This document shows, in pieces, positions 1 to 8,532 of a DNA stretch of 64,000 bases. The stretch's first letter is position 1; every line of letters begins with the position of its first letter. The position numbers and the translations under genes are program-made. Below the pieces are notes generated by a model that did no database searches, was not told the DNA's origin, and was given only the letters and a program-made list of their open reading frames with translations. The stretch is from Bacteroidales bacterium 52_46 (GTDB lineage: Bacteria; Bacteroidota; Bacteroidia; Bacteroidales; Muribaculaceae): the NCBI GenBank assembly GCA_001915385.1, contig MNQK01000028.1, forward strand, positions 62,001-126,000. The letters are read 5' to 3'.

Positions 1-990
1 TTCGGCTCGCGAACCGCATACGGGGCATACCTTGTAGGGGACGTTGTGGTTGATGTAGGGGAGGATGCGGTTGGTGCCGCACTCGTCGCAGTGCCATACG
101 TCGTAGTCGACCGAACCGATGTTTTCCTCGCGGTCCTGGGCCGGGGTGAGGTAGTCGTTGTCGTGCACCTCGTCGATGAGACGCATACGCCGGTTGCAGT
201 TGGGACATAACGTGCGGGCGCGGCGCGCATGATGCATCAGCAGGAGCAGCAACAGGTAGCTGAGTACGGGGATGCCGAGAAATCCTACGGTGATGACGAG
301 ATAGGGGAGCTTGAGTCGCCGCAGCTTCTCGTAGCGTTCATGTCGGTCGAGTCCGCGCGAACGGGCGCTGACCACTGCGGCGACCACGGCCATGCCGAGG
401 AATATTATGATGCCTGCCATGAGGTAGTCGTGGAAGAAATTGTCCTTTTTGGCTGCGGCGTTGTTGGCGTATTGCGACACGAGGTCGTCGGCATGTGCGG
501 GGTCGGTTATTATAGCGCTTGCAGCGGCTACGGCATTGACTACGGCGGCATCGATGTCGCCGTTTTTCATTGCAGGGGCAATGATATTGCGGATGATGCG
601 TCCGCAGCGGGCGTCGGTGAGCGCTATTTCCATGCCGCGGCCTGTGCGGAGGGCGGCTTTGCGGTCATCAACTGAGATAAGTATGAGGAGGCCGTTGTCG
701 GTGTCTTTTTTTCCGATGCCCCATGCTTCGAAGAGGTCGGTGGCGTAGTTGTCGATGTCGGCGCCGCCGAGGTCGCTGACTATGACGGCGACAGGTTCGG
801 CGGTTGTAGAGCGCCATACGGAGCCGAGTATGGAGTCGGCGCGGGCTATCGCCACGCGCGACAGGTGGCTGTCGGGGTCGGATACGAAGCGCGTGGAGTC
901 GGCGGCGTGGACGTTGGGGACTTCGTCGACAGTACGCGCGGAGGCGGCAAAGGAGAGGAAGGCTATGAGAATCGCAATCAGATTACGCAT
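1..990 (-). CDS. TPM-domain membrane protein with zinc ribbon (3' end outside window)
   Basis: 330 codons are visible and the stop lies beyond the left edge. Residues 1-18 form a signal peptide. Residues about 20-165 read as a TPM domain (TLP18.3/Psb32/MOLO-1, YgcG-like), including the stretch GKKDTDNGLLILISVDDRK. Two membrane helices lie near 190-209 and 228-250. The C-terminal part is a zinc-ribbon-like region with CPNC, CDEC and CPVC pairs. TPM proteins of this type are envelope proteins whose biochemical role is mostly unknown. The ATG at 990 is the start that gives a complete signal peptide. The two-helix plus zinc-ribbon tail is seen directly; the function is not known to me. Confidence 0.8.
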   Translation of the reverse strand, partial: MRNLIAILIAFLSFAASARTVDEVPNVHAADSTRFVSDPDSHLSRVAIARADSILGSVWRSTTAEPVAVIVSDLGGADIDNYATDLFEAWGIGKKDTDNGLLILISVDDRKAALRTGRGMEIALTDARCGRIIRNIIAPAMKNGDIDAAVVNAVAAASAIITDPAHADDLVSQYANNAAAKKDNFFHDYLMAGIIIFLGMAVVAAVVSARSRGLDRHERYEKLRRLKLPYLVITVGFLGIPVLSYLLLLLLMHHARRARTLCPNCNRRMRLIDEVHDNDYLTPAQDREENIGSVDYDVWHCDECGTNRILPYINHNVPYKVCPVCGSRAE

Positions 991-999
991 TTTGGCAAT

Positions 1000-1205
1000 T
1001 AGTAATTAGCAATTAGTAATTAGCAATTTTTTTGTCGATAAGGTCGATAAAGTCATTAAGGTCATTAAGGACTTTAAGGTCGGACCAGTCGGACGGGTCG
1101 GATGGGTCGGAGAGAGGGGGAGCGGGGTCCGCGGTTGAAAACCGCGGCTACTAATTGTGCATTGTAGCGGGCAATTATGCATTATGCATTATGAATTATG
1201 AATTG
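1000..1205. repeat. Intergenic low-complexity repeats plus a palindromic half-element
   Basis: The gap holds three simple repeats: aattag/caattag units (1000-1027), a run of aaggtc-attaaggtc units (about 1036-1080) and attatgaattatgaatt units (about 1172-1205). Between them, 1128-1153 holds a palindrome with core CCGCGGTTGAAAACCGCGG followed by CTACTA. The same core occurs at 36112 and 56191. No gene is visible. Confidence 0.75.
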
Positions 1206-1207
1206 CT

Positions 1208-2539
1208 TCAGACGGCGGGGAGGGACATGCCGTTGAGCTTGCGGTAGAGGTCGAGGGCGTAGACGTCGGTCATGGCGGATACGTGGTCGAGGACGGCCTG
1301 GATTTTCCCGAAGAGGCCGGGGGCTGTGACATCGTACTGGCGCGGGACCTTGGAGAGGAGCAGGCGCGAGTAGTTGAGCTGCGGATTGCGCACGGCGTGT
1401 ATGAATTTTTCGAGGAGGAAGGTGACAATTTTGTTACCGGCAAGCTCGATGTCGACGACGTCGGGGGCGCAGTATATGCGTTGCCACGACATGTCGGAAC
1501 ATGCCCGGTAGGCGCGGCTCTCGATGGTGTCGACCGACGACAGGAGGGAGCCTGTGAATGTGCCCGCGAGGATAGCCTGCTCGTTGTCGAGGAAGGCGTC
1601 GCGGCAGCAGTTGACGAGGGCGCCGATGGCGCATGAGCGGAGGTAGGCGATTTTCTCGTTGGGGTCGTCGACGCGGTCCATGTGGCATATTATTTTCTCC
1701 CGGCGTCCGGGGTTGAAGAATGCGAGCAAGAGGGATATTACTGTGTCGGTGGGGAGGATTTTGAGTTTGTGGGCGTCCTCGATGTCCATTATCTCGTAGC
1801 AGATGTCGTCGGCGGCTTCCACGATGTAGACCAGCGGGTGGCGCGCGAAACGGAGCGAACCGTCGGGCGAGGGCAGGCGCAGTATGCCGAGATGGTCGGC
1901 GATGCGCGAGAAGCATTCAGTCTCGGAGGTGAAGAACCCGAATTTGCCTTTTCCGCCGGCGAGGGTGGAGTCGTAGGGATATTTGACGATTGACGCCAGG
2001 GTGGAGTAGGTCATGGCGAAACCTCCAGGGCGGCGGCCGCGGAACTGATGCGTCAGCACGCGAAGCGAGTTGGCGTTGCCCTCGAAGTTGACAAGGTCGC
2101 TCCATTGGGCGGGTGTGAGTTCGCCGCGCAGGTCGGCTCCGGCGCCTTCGGAGAAGAATCCGGCAATCGCTTTTTCGCCCGAGTGGCCGAACGGCGGGTT
2201 GCCGAGGTCGTGGGCGAGACAGCCGGCTGCCACGATTTCACCGATCGCCTCGAATGTGTCGGCGGGAACGTCGGGGTGGCGCAGGCGGAGCGAAGCCGCT
2301 ATGTCGTTGGCCAGGGAGCGCCCCACGCATGCCACCTCGATGGAGTGGGTGAGGCGGTTGTGGACGAAGATGCTGCCCGGCAGGGGGAATACCTGCGTCT
2401 TGTTCTGCAGACGTCGGAAGGGGGAGGAGAAGACGAGGCGGTCGTAGTCGCGCTGGAAGTCGGAGCGTGAGCCGCGTCGCTCGTCGTGGAAGTCCTCGAG
2501 ACCGAGACGCATGTCGGAAACGAGCTTTTCCCAACGCAT
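1208..2539 (-). CDS. dgt: dGTP triphosphohydrolase (HD superfamily)
   Basis: dGTPase-family enzyme that hydrolyses dNTPs to the nucleoside and tripolyphosphate, helping to control dNTP pools. Seen in the sequence: the N-terminal substrate-site motif SSPFRRLQNKTQVFP, a metal ligand His in NRLTHSIEVA (about residue 65), the HD pair in CLAHDLGNPPFGHSGE (110-111), and the last metal Asp in EAADDICYE (about 244). The length of 443 residues fits the family. I start at MRWEKL (2539). A start 21 bases upstream exists (2560), but its codons fall inside the attatgaatt repeat and the family usually begins near MNWxxL. It is a single gene on the minus strand with repeats on both sides. Confidence 0.93.
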   Translation of the reverse strand: MRWEKLVSDMRLGLEDFHDERRGSRSDFQRDYDRLVFSSPFRRLQNKTQVFPLPGSIFVHNRLTHSIEVACVGRSLANDIAASLRLRHPDVPADTFEAIGEIVAAGCLAHDLGNPPFGHSGEKAIAGFFSEGAGADLRGELTPAQWSDLVNFEGNANSLRVLTHQFRGRRPGGFAMTYSTLASIVKYPYDSTLAGGKGKFGFFTSETECFSRIADHLGILRLPSPDGSLRFARHPLVYIVEAADDICYEIMDIEDAHKLKILPTDTVISLLLAFFNPGRREKIICHMDRVDDPNEKIAYLRSCAIGALVNCCRDAFLDNEQAILAGTFTGSLLSSVDTIESRAYRACSDMSWQRIYCAPDVVDIELAGNKIVTFLLEKFIHAVRNPQLNYSRLLLSKVPRQYDVTAPGLFGKIQAVLDHVSAMTDVYALDLYRKLNGMSLPAV

Positions 2540-2548
2540 TGGATTCAA

Positions 2549-2708
2549 TTCATAATTCATAATTCATAATGCATAATTGGCCATTCGGGGGGAGAACTCG
2601 GAGGACTCGGAGGACTCAGAGTACTCGGAGGTCTCGGAGGACTCAGAGTACTCGGAGGTCTCGGAGGACTCGGAGCTCTCGGGGTGGCCCGGCCAATTCA
2701 AAATTCAA
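2549..2708. repeat. Low-complexity repeats with a 27-base tandem repeat
   Basis: After attcataattcataatg units (2549-2578), a 27-base unit beginning aggactcagagtactcgg occurs exactly twice (2611-2637 and 2638-2664), with degenerate 9-base relatives on both sides (2593-2690). A further aattcaaaattcaac run follows. No promoter or gene is visible. Confidence 0.75.
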
Positions 2709-2718
2709 CACTCAACAT

Positions 2719-3945
2719 TCAACATTCGATTGTGTCATCGTCGTAGGTCTGGTAGAGGAGGTCGTTGTAGGGGAAGCGCTGGAGGTGGATTTCCTTTGCC
2801 ATGGTGTAGAGGCGCTGCTTGAGGGCGTCGATGTTGATGCCTTTTTTGGCGGAGATGAATACGCAGTTGTCGTGCATCTTCGACATCCATGAGTCCTCGA
2901 GTTCCTTCAGGGGGATGTTTTCGCGGGTGCGGGGTGTGAGGTCGTCTTCGTCCTTGGGCACATAGTTGTAGGCATCGACCTTGTTGAATACCATTATCAT
3001 CGGTTTGTCCTTGGCGTCGCATACTTCCTGGAGGGTGCGGTTGACAACTTCGATCTGCTCCTCGAATCCGGGGTGTGAGATGTCGACGACGTGGACGAGG
3101 ATGTCGGCGTCGCGCACCTCGTCGAGGGTCGACTTGAAGGAGTCGACGAGATGAGTGGGGAGCTTGCGTATGAAGCCTACGGTATCGGTCAGGAGGAAGG
3201 GGAGGTTGTCGATGACTACCTTGCGGACGGTGGTATCAAGTGTGGCGAAAAGCTTGTTTTCGGCGAAAACCTCGCTTTTGGCGAGGAGGTTCATCAGCGT
3301 CGACTTGCCCACGTTGGTGTAGCCTACGAGAGCCACGCGGGTGAGTTTGCCGCGGTTTTTGCGCTGCATGGATTTCTGTTTGTCGATGGCGAGTAGTTCG
3401 TCCTTGAGTCGGGATATTTTGTCGAGGATGATACGGCGGTCGGTCTCTATCTGGGTTTCGCCGGGACCGCGCATGCCGATACCTCCGCGCTGGCGCTCAA
3501 GGTGAGTCCACATACGGGTGAGGCGCGGGAGGAGATACTGGTACTGCGCCAGCTCGACCTGCGTCTTGGCGTTGGCCGTCTGTGCGCGTTTGGCGAAGAT
3601 GTCGAGGATGAGCGACGTGCGGTCGAGGATTTTGACCTGCAGCTCCTTCTCGATGTTCGACACCTGCTTTGTGGTTAGGTCGTCGTCGAAGATTACCATT
3701 CCGATTTCGTTTGACTCGACGTATGCTTTGATTTCCTCGAGTTTGCCTTTTCCGACGAATGTAGCGGAGTTTGGCATTTCCATTTTCTGTGTGAAACGGC
3801 GGACAGTTACCGCACCGGCCGTGTCGGCGAGAAATTCGAGCTCGTCGAGGTATTCATTGACCTTCGCCTCATTCTGGCGCGGAGTAATCAGTCCGACGAG
3901 GACAGTGCGCTCCGTGGTCTCTTTGTTTATAATCAGGTCTTTCAT
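2719..3945 (-). CDS. hflX: GTPase HflX
   Basis: Ribosome-associated GTPase that binds the 50S subunit and can split stalled 70S ribosomes. The N-terminal HflX domain is followed by the signature GGIGMRGPGETQIETDRR (about residues 154-171), a coiled-coil linker and a G domain with P-loop GYTNVGKST (208-216), DTVGF and NKVD. The C-terminus ends about 90 residues after NKVD. I start at MKDLIINKE (3945), giving 408 residues. A longer frame opens at 3996, but the promoter -7 box TAAATTTG sits at 3966-3973, so the extra codons would lie at or upstream of the transcription start. Confidence 0.95.
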   Translation of the reverse strand: MKDLIINKETTERTVLVGLITPRQNEAKVNEYLDELEFLADTAGAVTVRRFTQKMEMPNSATFVGKGKLEEIKAYVESNEIGMVIFDDDLTTKQVSNIEKELQVKILDRTSLILDIFAKRAQTANAKTQVELAQYQYLLPRLTRMWTHLERQRGGIGMRGPGETQIETDRRIILDKISRLKDELLAIDKQKSMQRKNRGKLTRVALVGYTNVGKSTLMNLLAKSEVFAENKLFATLDTTVRKVVIDNLPFLLTDTVGFIRKLPTHLVDSFKSTLDEVRDADILVHVVDISHPGFEEQIEVVNRTLQEVCDAKDKPMIMVFNKVDAYNYVPKDEDDLTPRTRENIPLKELEDSWMSKMHDNCVFISAKKGINIDALKQRLYTMAKEIHLQRFPYNDLLYQTYDDDTIEC

Positions 3946-3965
3946 AAATTCTTTTGATGATAACG

Positions 3966-3997
3966 CAAATTTAACGTAAAAGTTTCGGATAGGCAAG
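3966..3997 (-). promoter_or_regulatory. Promoter of hflX
   Basis: Read on the minus strand: CTTG, 20 bases, TAAATTTG. This fits the Bacteroidota sigma-A form and places transcription start about 15 bases before the chosen hflX start. Confidence 0.65.
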
Positions 3998-4347
3998 AGG
4001 AGGGCGGAGGCAATAAGGTCAGTAAGGTCTTTAAAGTCGTTAAGGTCTTTAAAGTCGAGGGCGGTATGTCGTGGGAAAAAATAGAGAAAAAATGTATGAT
4101 GTAAAAATTGTGTTAAAAAATTTGGAAATAGATTAAAGAGGTAGTATATTAGCAGAATTACTAATCCACGAACTTAATACTATAAAAAGATATTTTATTA
4201 TCCTGAAAATCATACAGAGTAGTAAATAGTGCAAAACGCGACATAGATGGTGCAAGAAGATTATCAATTGCACCATCTATGTTAAATTAATTGAAAAAAA
4301 ACAATCTATCACAAAAAAATAAAACCAATTATTAAAACAAATCCTAT
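3998..4347. promoter_or_regulatory. 350-base intergenic region with promoter and a 15-bp inverted repeat
   Basis: Contents in order: aaggtc-type repeats (about 4017-4060); a possible plus-strand promoter TTTG (4121-4124), 20 bases, TATATTAG (4145-4152); and a perfect 15-bp inverted repeat, 4241-4255 against 4268-4282 (arm ACATAGATGGTGCAA, 12-base loop). The inverted repeat would lie in the 5' leader of the giant secreted-protein gene starting at 4348. No T-run follows it, so it looks less like a terminator than a regulatory hairpin or a protein-binding site. Confidence 0.6.
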
Positions 4348-7300
4348 ATGAGAAAGTTATTACTATTTCTAATGCTTGCGCTATCGCTCGGCATACCGAG
4401 GGTACAAGCTGACTCGGCAAAGTTGACGCTGAGTAATACTACTGCGGGTAAGTTCATAAATACGAACCCCATCAAACAGAATAACGTTACTTGGACAGCA
4501 ACCACGACAAAAGGTTCAATCAACGGCTCATGGCAATCGACTTATGGCGGCGAACAATACGGAACGGGTAATTCTCCGTGCGCCATAGAATTTTCCACTT
4601 CTGATATTTCAGGTACTATTACTAAAGTGGCAGTGCAATGTAACACAGGCGGCTCAGCCACAGTAGGTGTCACAGTAGGTGGCAATCAATTTGGAGGCGC
4701 GGCAAAAAACGTGACCAAAACAACGGGAATAAGTGCAAGTAAACCTGTACCTACTTATACCTTTGAGGGGACAGCCTCGGGCGAAATAATTGTGTCGCTG
4801 ACCGGAACGAGTGCCGCCTGCTATCTTACCTCTATTGAAGTTACTTATACTCCTACCGACCCGGAGCCGACGAAACCCGGGGCGCCGATATTTAGGGTTA
4901 ACGGTAAGGATGTAAGCGGGACATTGACGCTTGATATCGGTAAGAGTGAGACTGTCGATGTGGTGTGTGACGGCGCTACGTCGCTTGTGTTTACTTCGCC
5001 GGAAAATAGAACGGAAACGAATGGCGCTAATGGCATATTCACTATACCCGCCAAATGGGGTTGGATAGTTTCGCCGAATTCTACTACCATAACGGTTGCG
5101 GGTAGTAATGATGTGGGGACGGGCGAGTCCTCGACTTTGAAGGTGGAATTTAAGGCGCCTGTTGTCACGGTTGATGCTCCGACATTCAAATTGGCGGACG
5201 GAACGCCGTTGAGCGGAAGTGCGACGGTCGAGGCCGGGACGGAAATTACAGTCGGGAGCGCCACTGCGGATGCGACGGTGACACTTTCGGCTGAACCTGC
5301 AGGTTCAGCTGTTATTAACGGTGTCACAGCCACCGTTAATAACACATGTAAGCTCACTGCCGTCGCCGAGCTGTCGGGCAAGACAGCGACGTCGACGCTT
5401 GATGTCACGGTGAGAAAGAATACTCCCGGTAATTTCGTGTTGCTAACCGACCCGAGCCAGTTGCAGGATGGCATGGACGTAATAGTCGTTTACGATAATA
5501 TTGCTGTTGGAGCGTATAGCAATAATAAATATCAACCTGTCAAAGATTTGGTGCTTAATGCGGACAAAACTGTTGTGACAGATCATAAAACCGCCAAAGT
5601 ATTTACAGTGGAGGAGGATGCTGTTAATGGCTGGTATTTTAGATGTGATGACGGTTATATGAAAGCTACTTCTTCAACCAGCACAAATGTAAGCTATGTA
5701 GCGACAAAAGACCCAAATTGCAAAATAACCCTGAAGAAAGGTAGCGGCAATCCGGTGTCAATGACTATACAATTTTCCAGTTTCTCTTCTCGGTCATTGG
5801 TATGGAGAGCAAGTACATTTAATGTATTCGGCAACTACGGGTCATCAACGGGTGAATACCATCCTGTAAGTATCTATTATAAGGAGACGGGGCCTGCGAA
5901 GCCGGTGTTCAGTGTCAGTCCGGCTGACGCTACTTTTGAGACGGGAAGTGACGGGGAGAAGTATTATACCAATCCTATTTATGTCACTATTACATCGGCT
6001 ACCGAGGGCGCTTATTTGCTTTGCAGTATCGATGGCGCTCCGTATGCTGAGGCTGAAAACGGAACGTTTACGCAACGTCTTACGAAAACAACAACCATCT
6101 CGGCTTATACCTTGAGCGCTGATAGTAGCGAAAAGAGCGATGTAGTGACTGAAAGCTATAAATTCCGTACGGCAACGCCTGTCATCACGTGTGATGACCC
6201 GGCGGAGGCTCAGAGCAAGACGGTTATAATAAGTTGCGCTACCAATGATGCAACGATAGAGTATTCGATTGACGGCGGCACGACATGGAAGGCTTATCCT
6301 GCCGACGGCATCGTGTTTGATGAGTCTGGCAAGACTGTCAATATCAAGGCACGTGCCAAGTCGGAACTTAGCGAGGGTTATACCGATGTGGTTGAATATC
6401 ATGTGGCTATATATCCGGAGCTTAAGTGGCAGCCGTTTGAGTTGGTCACCGACATCACGAAGATTGTGCCGGGCGACGAGGTGATATTCGTGGCGAGCGA
6501 TTACAATATTGCACTTGCTCCTTACGAAGGCAATGACGACAACTGCAAGAGCACTGAAATCACCAAGACGGGAGAGGCCGGCGAGACGGTGAATATTGAT
6601 CCGTCGGCCGCCAATGTCGGTATATATACCATAGAAAAGACCGACGACGGCAAATACAGATTCAAGGGCACTTTCACGGCCGGGTATCTGGCCGCAGTGG
6701 CAGGTGACGTGAATAAACTGCACTGCCATGTTGAAATGCCGGCCGAACCGGTGCATGCCGACGAGGCCACGATAGTCATTGACCCGACAACGGGACATGC
6801 CACTATAACATTTGTCGGCGAGGGTGTGACGCACAATGTGATGCGCTATCTTACAAGCGGCAAGCTGTTCAGCTGTTATGAACCGGACAATGCTTCATCG
6901 ACATTAAAACCTGTCAGCATATACCGCCGCGGCGAGGCAGCCACGTATGCTCCGCGTCCTACGGCCACTCCGCAGGAGGGTGTGTATGAAGCGGGAGAAA
7001 TCACGGAAGTGACACTGCAGTGCCTCGATGCCGACGGCAACGCGGTGACTGACCCGTCGCTGAAGATATTCTATACAACCGACGGCAGCAATCCGCGCAA
7101 GGGTGGAATGCTTTACTCCGGACCGATACCGGTGGGCGACAACCTGACAGTCCGCGCCTACGCCACGATGGACGGATATTTTGACAGCCCGTCACTGATA
7201 GCGAGCTACGACATATTCACTCCGGGCAAGGAGTACCGTCGCGTGACGGCAGCCGAGATGCGGCACCTGTCGCCTGACGACGACATCATCGTATTGGGTT

Positions 7301-8532
7301 CGCCGAGCGACGAGGAAACGGTGTATGCATTGTCACGCAACCAGGTGAGCGAGGGCAATTACGCGTACCGCGAGGCTGTAAAACTTGACAACGTAGTCAA
7401 GAGCGACGGCCGCATTGTCATCAATAAGAAAGATGTACAGGTGCTGACGCTGCTTGAGGGCGATGATTATTACGGCGGCTATGACTGGCGCTTGTATGCG
7501 TCGGGTTCGAGCATCGGAATCGACGGCAATACCGATGGCTTCCTTCTTGCCGAAGGTAATGTAAATGCGCTGAAGACGATACGTATCGATACGCCGGCGA
7601 GCGACCGTTTGCCGAATGCCGATGTGCGTTTCCACAGCATTGCTGAAAGTGATTATGGCAATGAGTATGGCGGCGTGACGGTGCAGTTCGGTTCGCCCGA
7701 CGGCCACGAAACGGACTATCCGAAGCTGATGGCGCTGACGCGCACCGGAGCCGACAGTTCCCGATTTGATGTGCGCAAGGAGGCCGATTTCACGGCAACG
7801 ACGCCGAGCAGCTGGTATGTGTCGATATTCAAGGTGTTTGACCCGACGATGCTTTATGCACCGAGCTTCACCAATCTCGACAGCCGTGTCACTCCGGAAA
7901 CGAAGATAGAGATTACCTCGCCCAACACGGAGAATAATCCCGAGACCGAGATCTGGTATTCGATGGACGGCGGCGCGACGTGGACGAAATATACCGAACC
8001 GTTCACCATCCCGACGATGGGTACATATCATGTATTGGCACGCACCCGCAACGCCAATCTTACGGGTGGCGACGAGAACGGCTACAGTGATATTGTGACT
8101 CAGACGTATATCGTGACCGACAACGAGATATTCGAACTTGTGACCGATGCAAGCACGCTGAAGGAGAATGACCGCATCGTGTTTGTGAATGCGGTAAAAT
8201 ATAAGAAAAGTTCGACCGATGAAGCATCCGGATGGTATACTCCTGCAGACTTTGATTCAGCAAACGGCAGATTTAATGCAACTGAAGTAAAACCTGTCGA
8301 TGCAACTGAAACTATACCGCAGAGTATAGTCATACCGAGTGAATCAACTATTCAGGTGTTCCGTCTGGAATATGATACATCTGCTAAAGACCCCAAAGGC
8401 CTTGGGTACTCTTTGCCAACGGTCATGAAAATCCGGTGTATCTGCGTAGTGCAAAAGCTAAGGAATTTGAACTCCGCACGCTTCCCGAGGATATTGACAG
8501 CCGTCAATATTATAATGTCAAGATTGATATAA
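4348..8532 (+). CDS. Giant secreted multidomain protein, N-terminal part (frameshifted)
   Basis: The first 1354 codons of what was probably a single gene of about 2347 residues. Residues 1-21 form a signal peptide. A domain starting (F/Y)xL(V/L)TDxSxLxxxDxIIxV occurs four times, near residues 363, 696, 961 and 1261. Between the copies are chitobiase-C-terminal-like modules with (Y)SIDGGTTW or YTTDGSNP motifs near 517, 612, 871 and 1172. These features point to a cell-surface or exported adhesive or glycan-binding protein; no catalytic motif was seen. After codon GGG-TAC (about 8409) the frame runs into 40 unrelated residues and a stop, while the protein continues in the -1 frame (next entry). 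Confidence 0.8.
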   Translation: MRKLLLFLMLALSLGIPRVQADSAKLTLSNTTAGKFINTNPIKQNNVTWTATTTKGSINGSWQSTYGGEQYGTGNSPCAIEFSTSDISGTITKVAVQCNTGGSATVGVTVGGNQFGGAAKNVTKTTGISASKPVPTYTFEGTASGEIIVSLTGTSAACYLTSIEVTYTPTDPEPTKPGAPIFRVNGKDVSGTLTLDIGKSETVDVVCDGATSLVFTSPENRTETNGANGIFTIPAKWGWIVSPNSTTITVAGSNDVGTGESSTLKVEFKAPVVTVDAPTFKLADGTPLSGSATVEAGTEITVGSATADATVTLSAEPAGSAVINGVTATVNNTCKLTAVAELSGKTATSTLDVTVRKNTPGNFVLLTDPSQLQDGMDVIVVYDNIAVGAYSNNKYQPVKDLVLNADKTVVTDHKTAKVFTVEEDAVNGWYFRCDDGYMKATSSTSTNVSYVATKDPNCKITLKKGSGNPVSMTIQFSSFSSRSLVWRASTFNVFGNYGSSTGEYHPVSIYYKETGPAKPVFSVSPADATFETGSDGEKYYTNPIYVTITSATEGAYLLCSIDGAPYAEAENGTFTQRLTKTTTISAYTLSADSSEKSDVVTESYKFRTATPVITCDDPAEAQSKTVIISCATNDATIEYSIDGGTTWKAYPADGIVFDESGKTVNIKARAKSELSEGYTDVVEYHVAIYPELKWQPFELVTDITKIVPGDEVIFVASDYNIALAPYEGNDDNCKSTEITKTGEAGETVNIDPSAANVGIYTIEKTDDGKYRFKGTFTAGYLAAVAGDVNKLHCHVEMPAEPVHADEATIVIDPTTGHATITFVGEGVTHNVMRYLTSGKLFSCYEPDNASSTLKPVSIYRRGEAATYAPRPTATPQEGVYEAGEITEVTLQCLDADGNAVTDPSLKIFYTTDGSNPRKGGMLYSGPIPVGDNLTVRAYATMDGYFDSPSLIASYDIFTPGKEYRRVTAAEMRHLSPDDDIIVLGSPSDEETVYALSRNQVSEGNYAYREAVKLDNVVKSDGRIVINKKDVQVLTLLEGDDYYGGYDWRLYASGSSIGIDGNTDGFLLAEGNVNALKTIRIDTPASDRLPNADVRFHSIAESDYGNEYGGVTVQFGSPDGHETDYPKLMALTRTGADSSRFDVRKEADFTATTPSSWYVSIFKVFDPTMLYAPSFTNLDSRVTPETKIEITSPNTENNPETEIWYSMDGGATWTKYTEPFTIPTMGTYHVLARTRNANLTGGDENGYSDIVTQTYIVTDNEIFELVTDASTLKENDRIVFVNAVKYKKSSTDEASGWYTPADFDSANGRFNATEVKPVDATETIPQSIVIPSESTIQVFRLEYDTSAKDPKGLGYSLPTVMKIRCICVVQKLRNLNSARFPRILTAVNIIMSRLI

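Noticed and set aside
1036..1080. Short regular repeats that could suggest a CRISPR array (also at 11470 and 14752)
   Set aside because: The units are simple-sequence repeats without unique spacers of constant length, and no cas genes are present.
2569..2892. Ser/Arg-rich open frames over the 27-base tandem repeat
   Set aside because: Repeat-driven open frames antisense to the hflX end, with no start signal or family.
8395..8420. Programmed ribosomal frameshift in the giant secreted-protein gene
   Set aside because: No slippery heptamer and no clear stimulating structure are present; a single missing base explains the join better.
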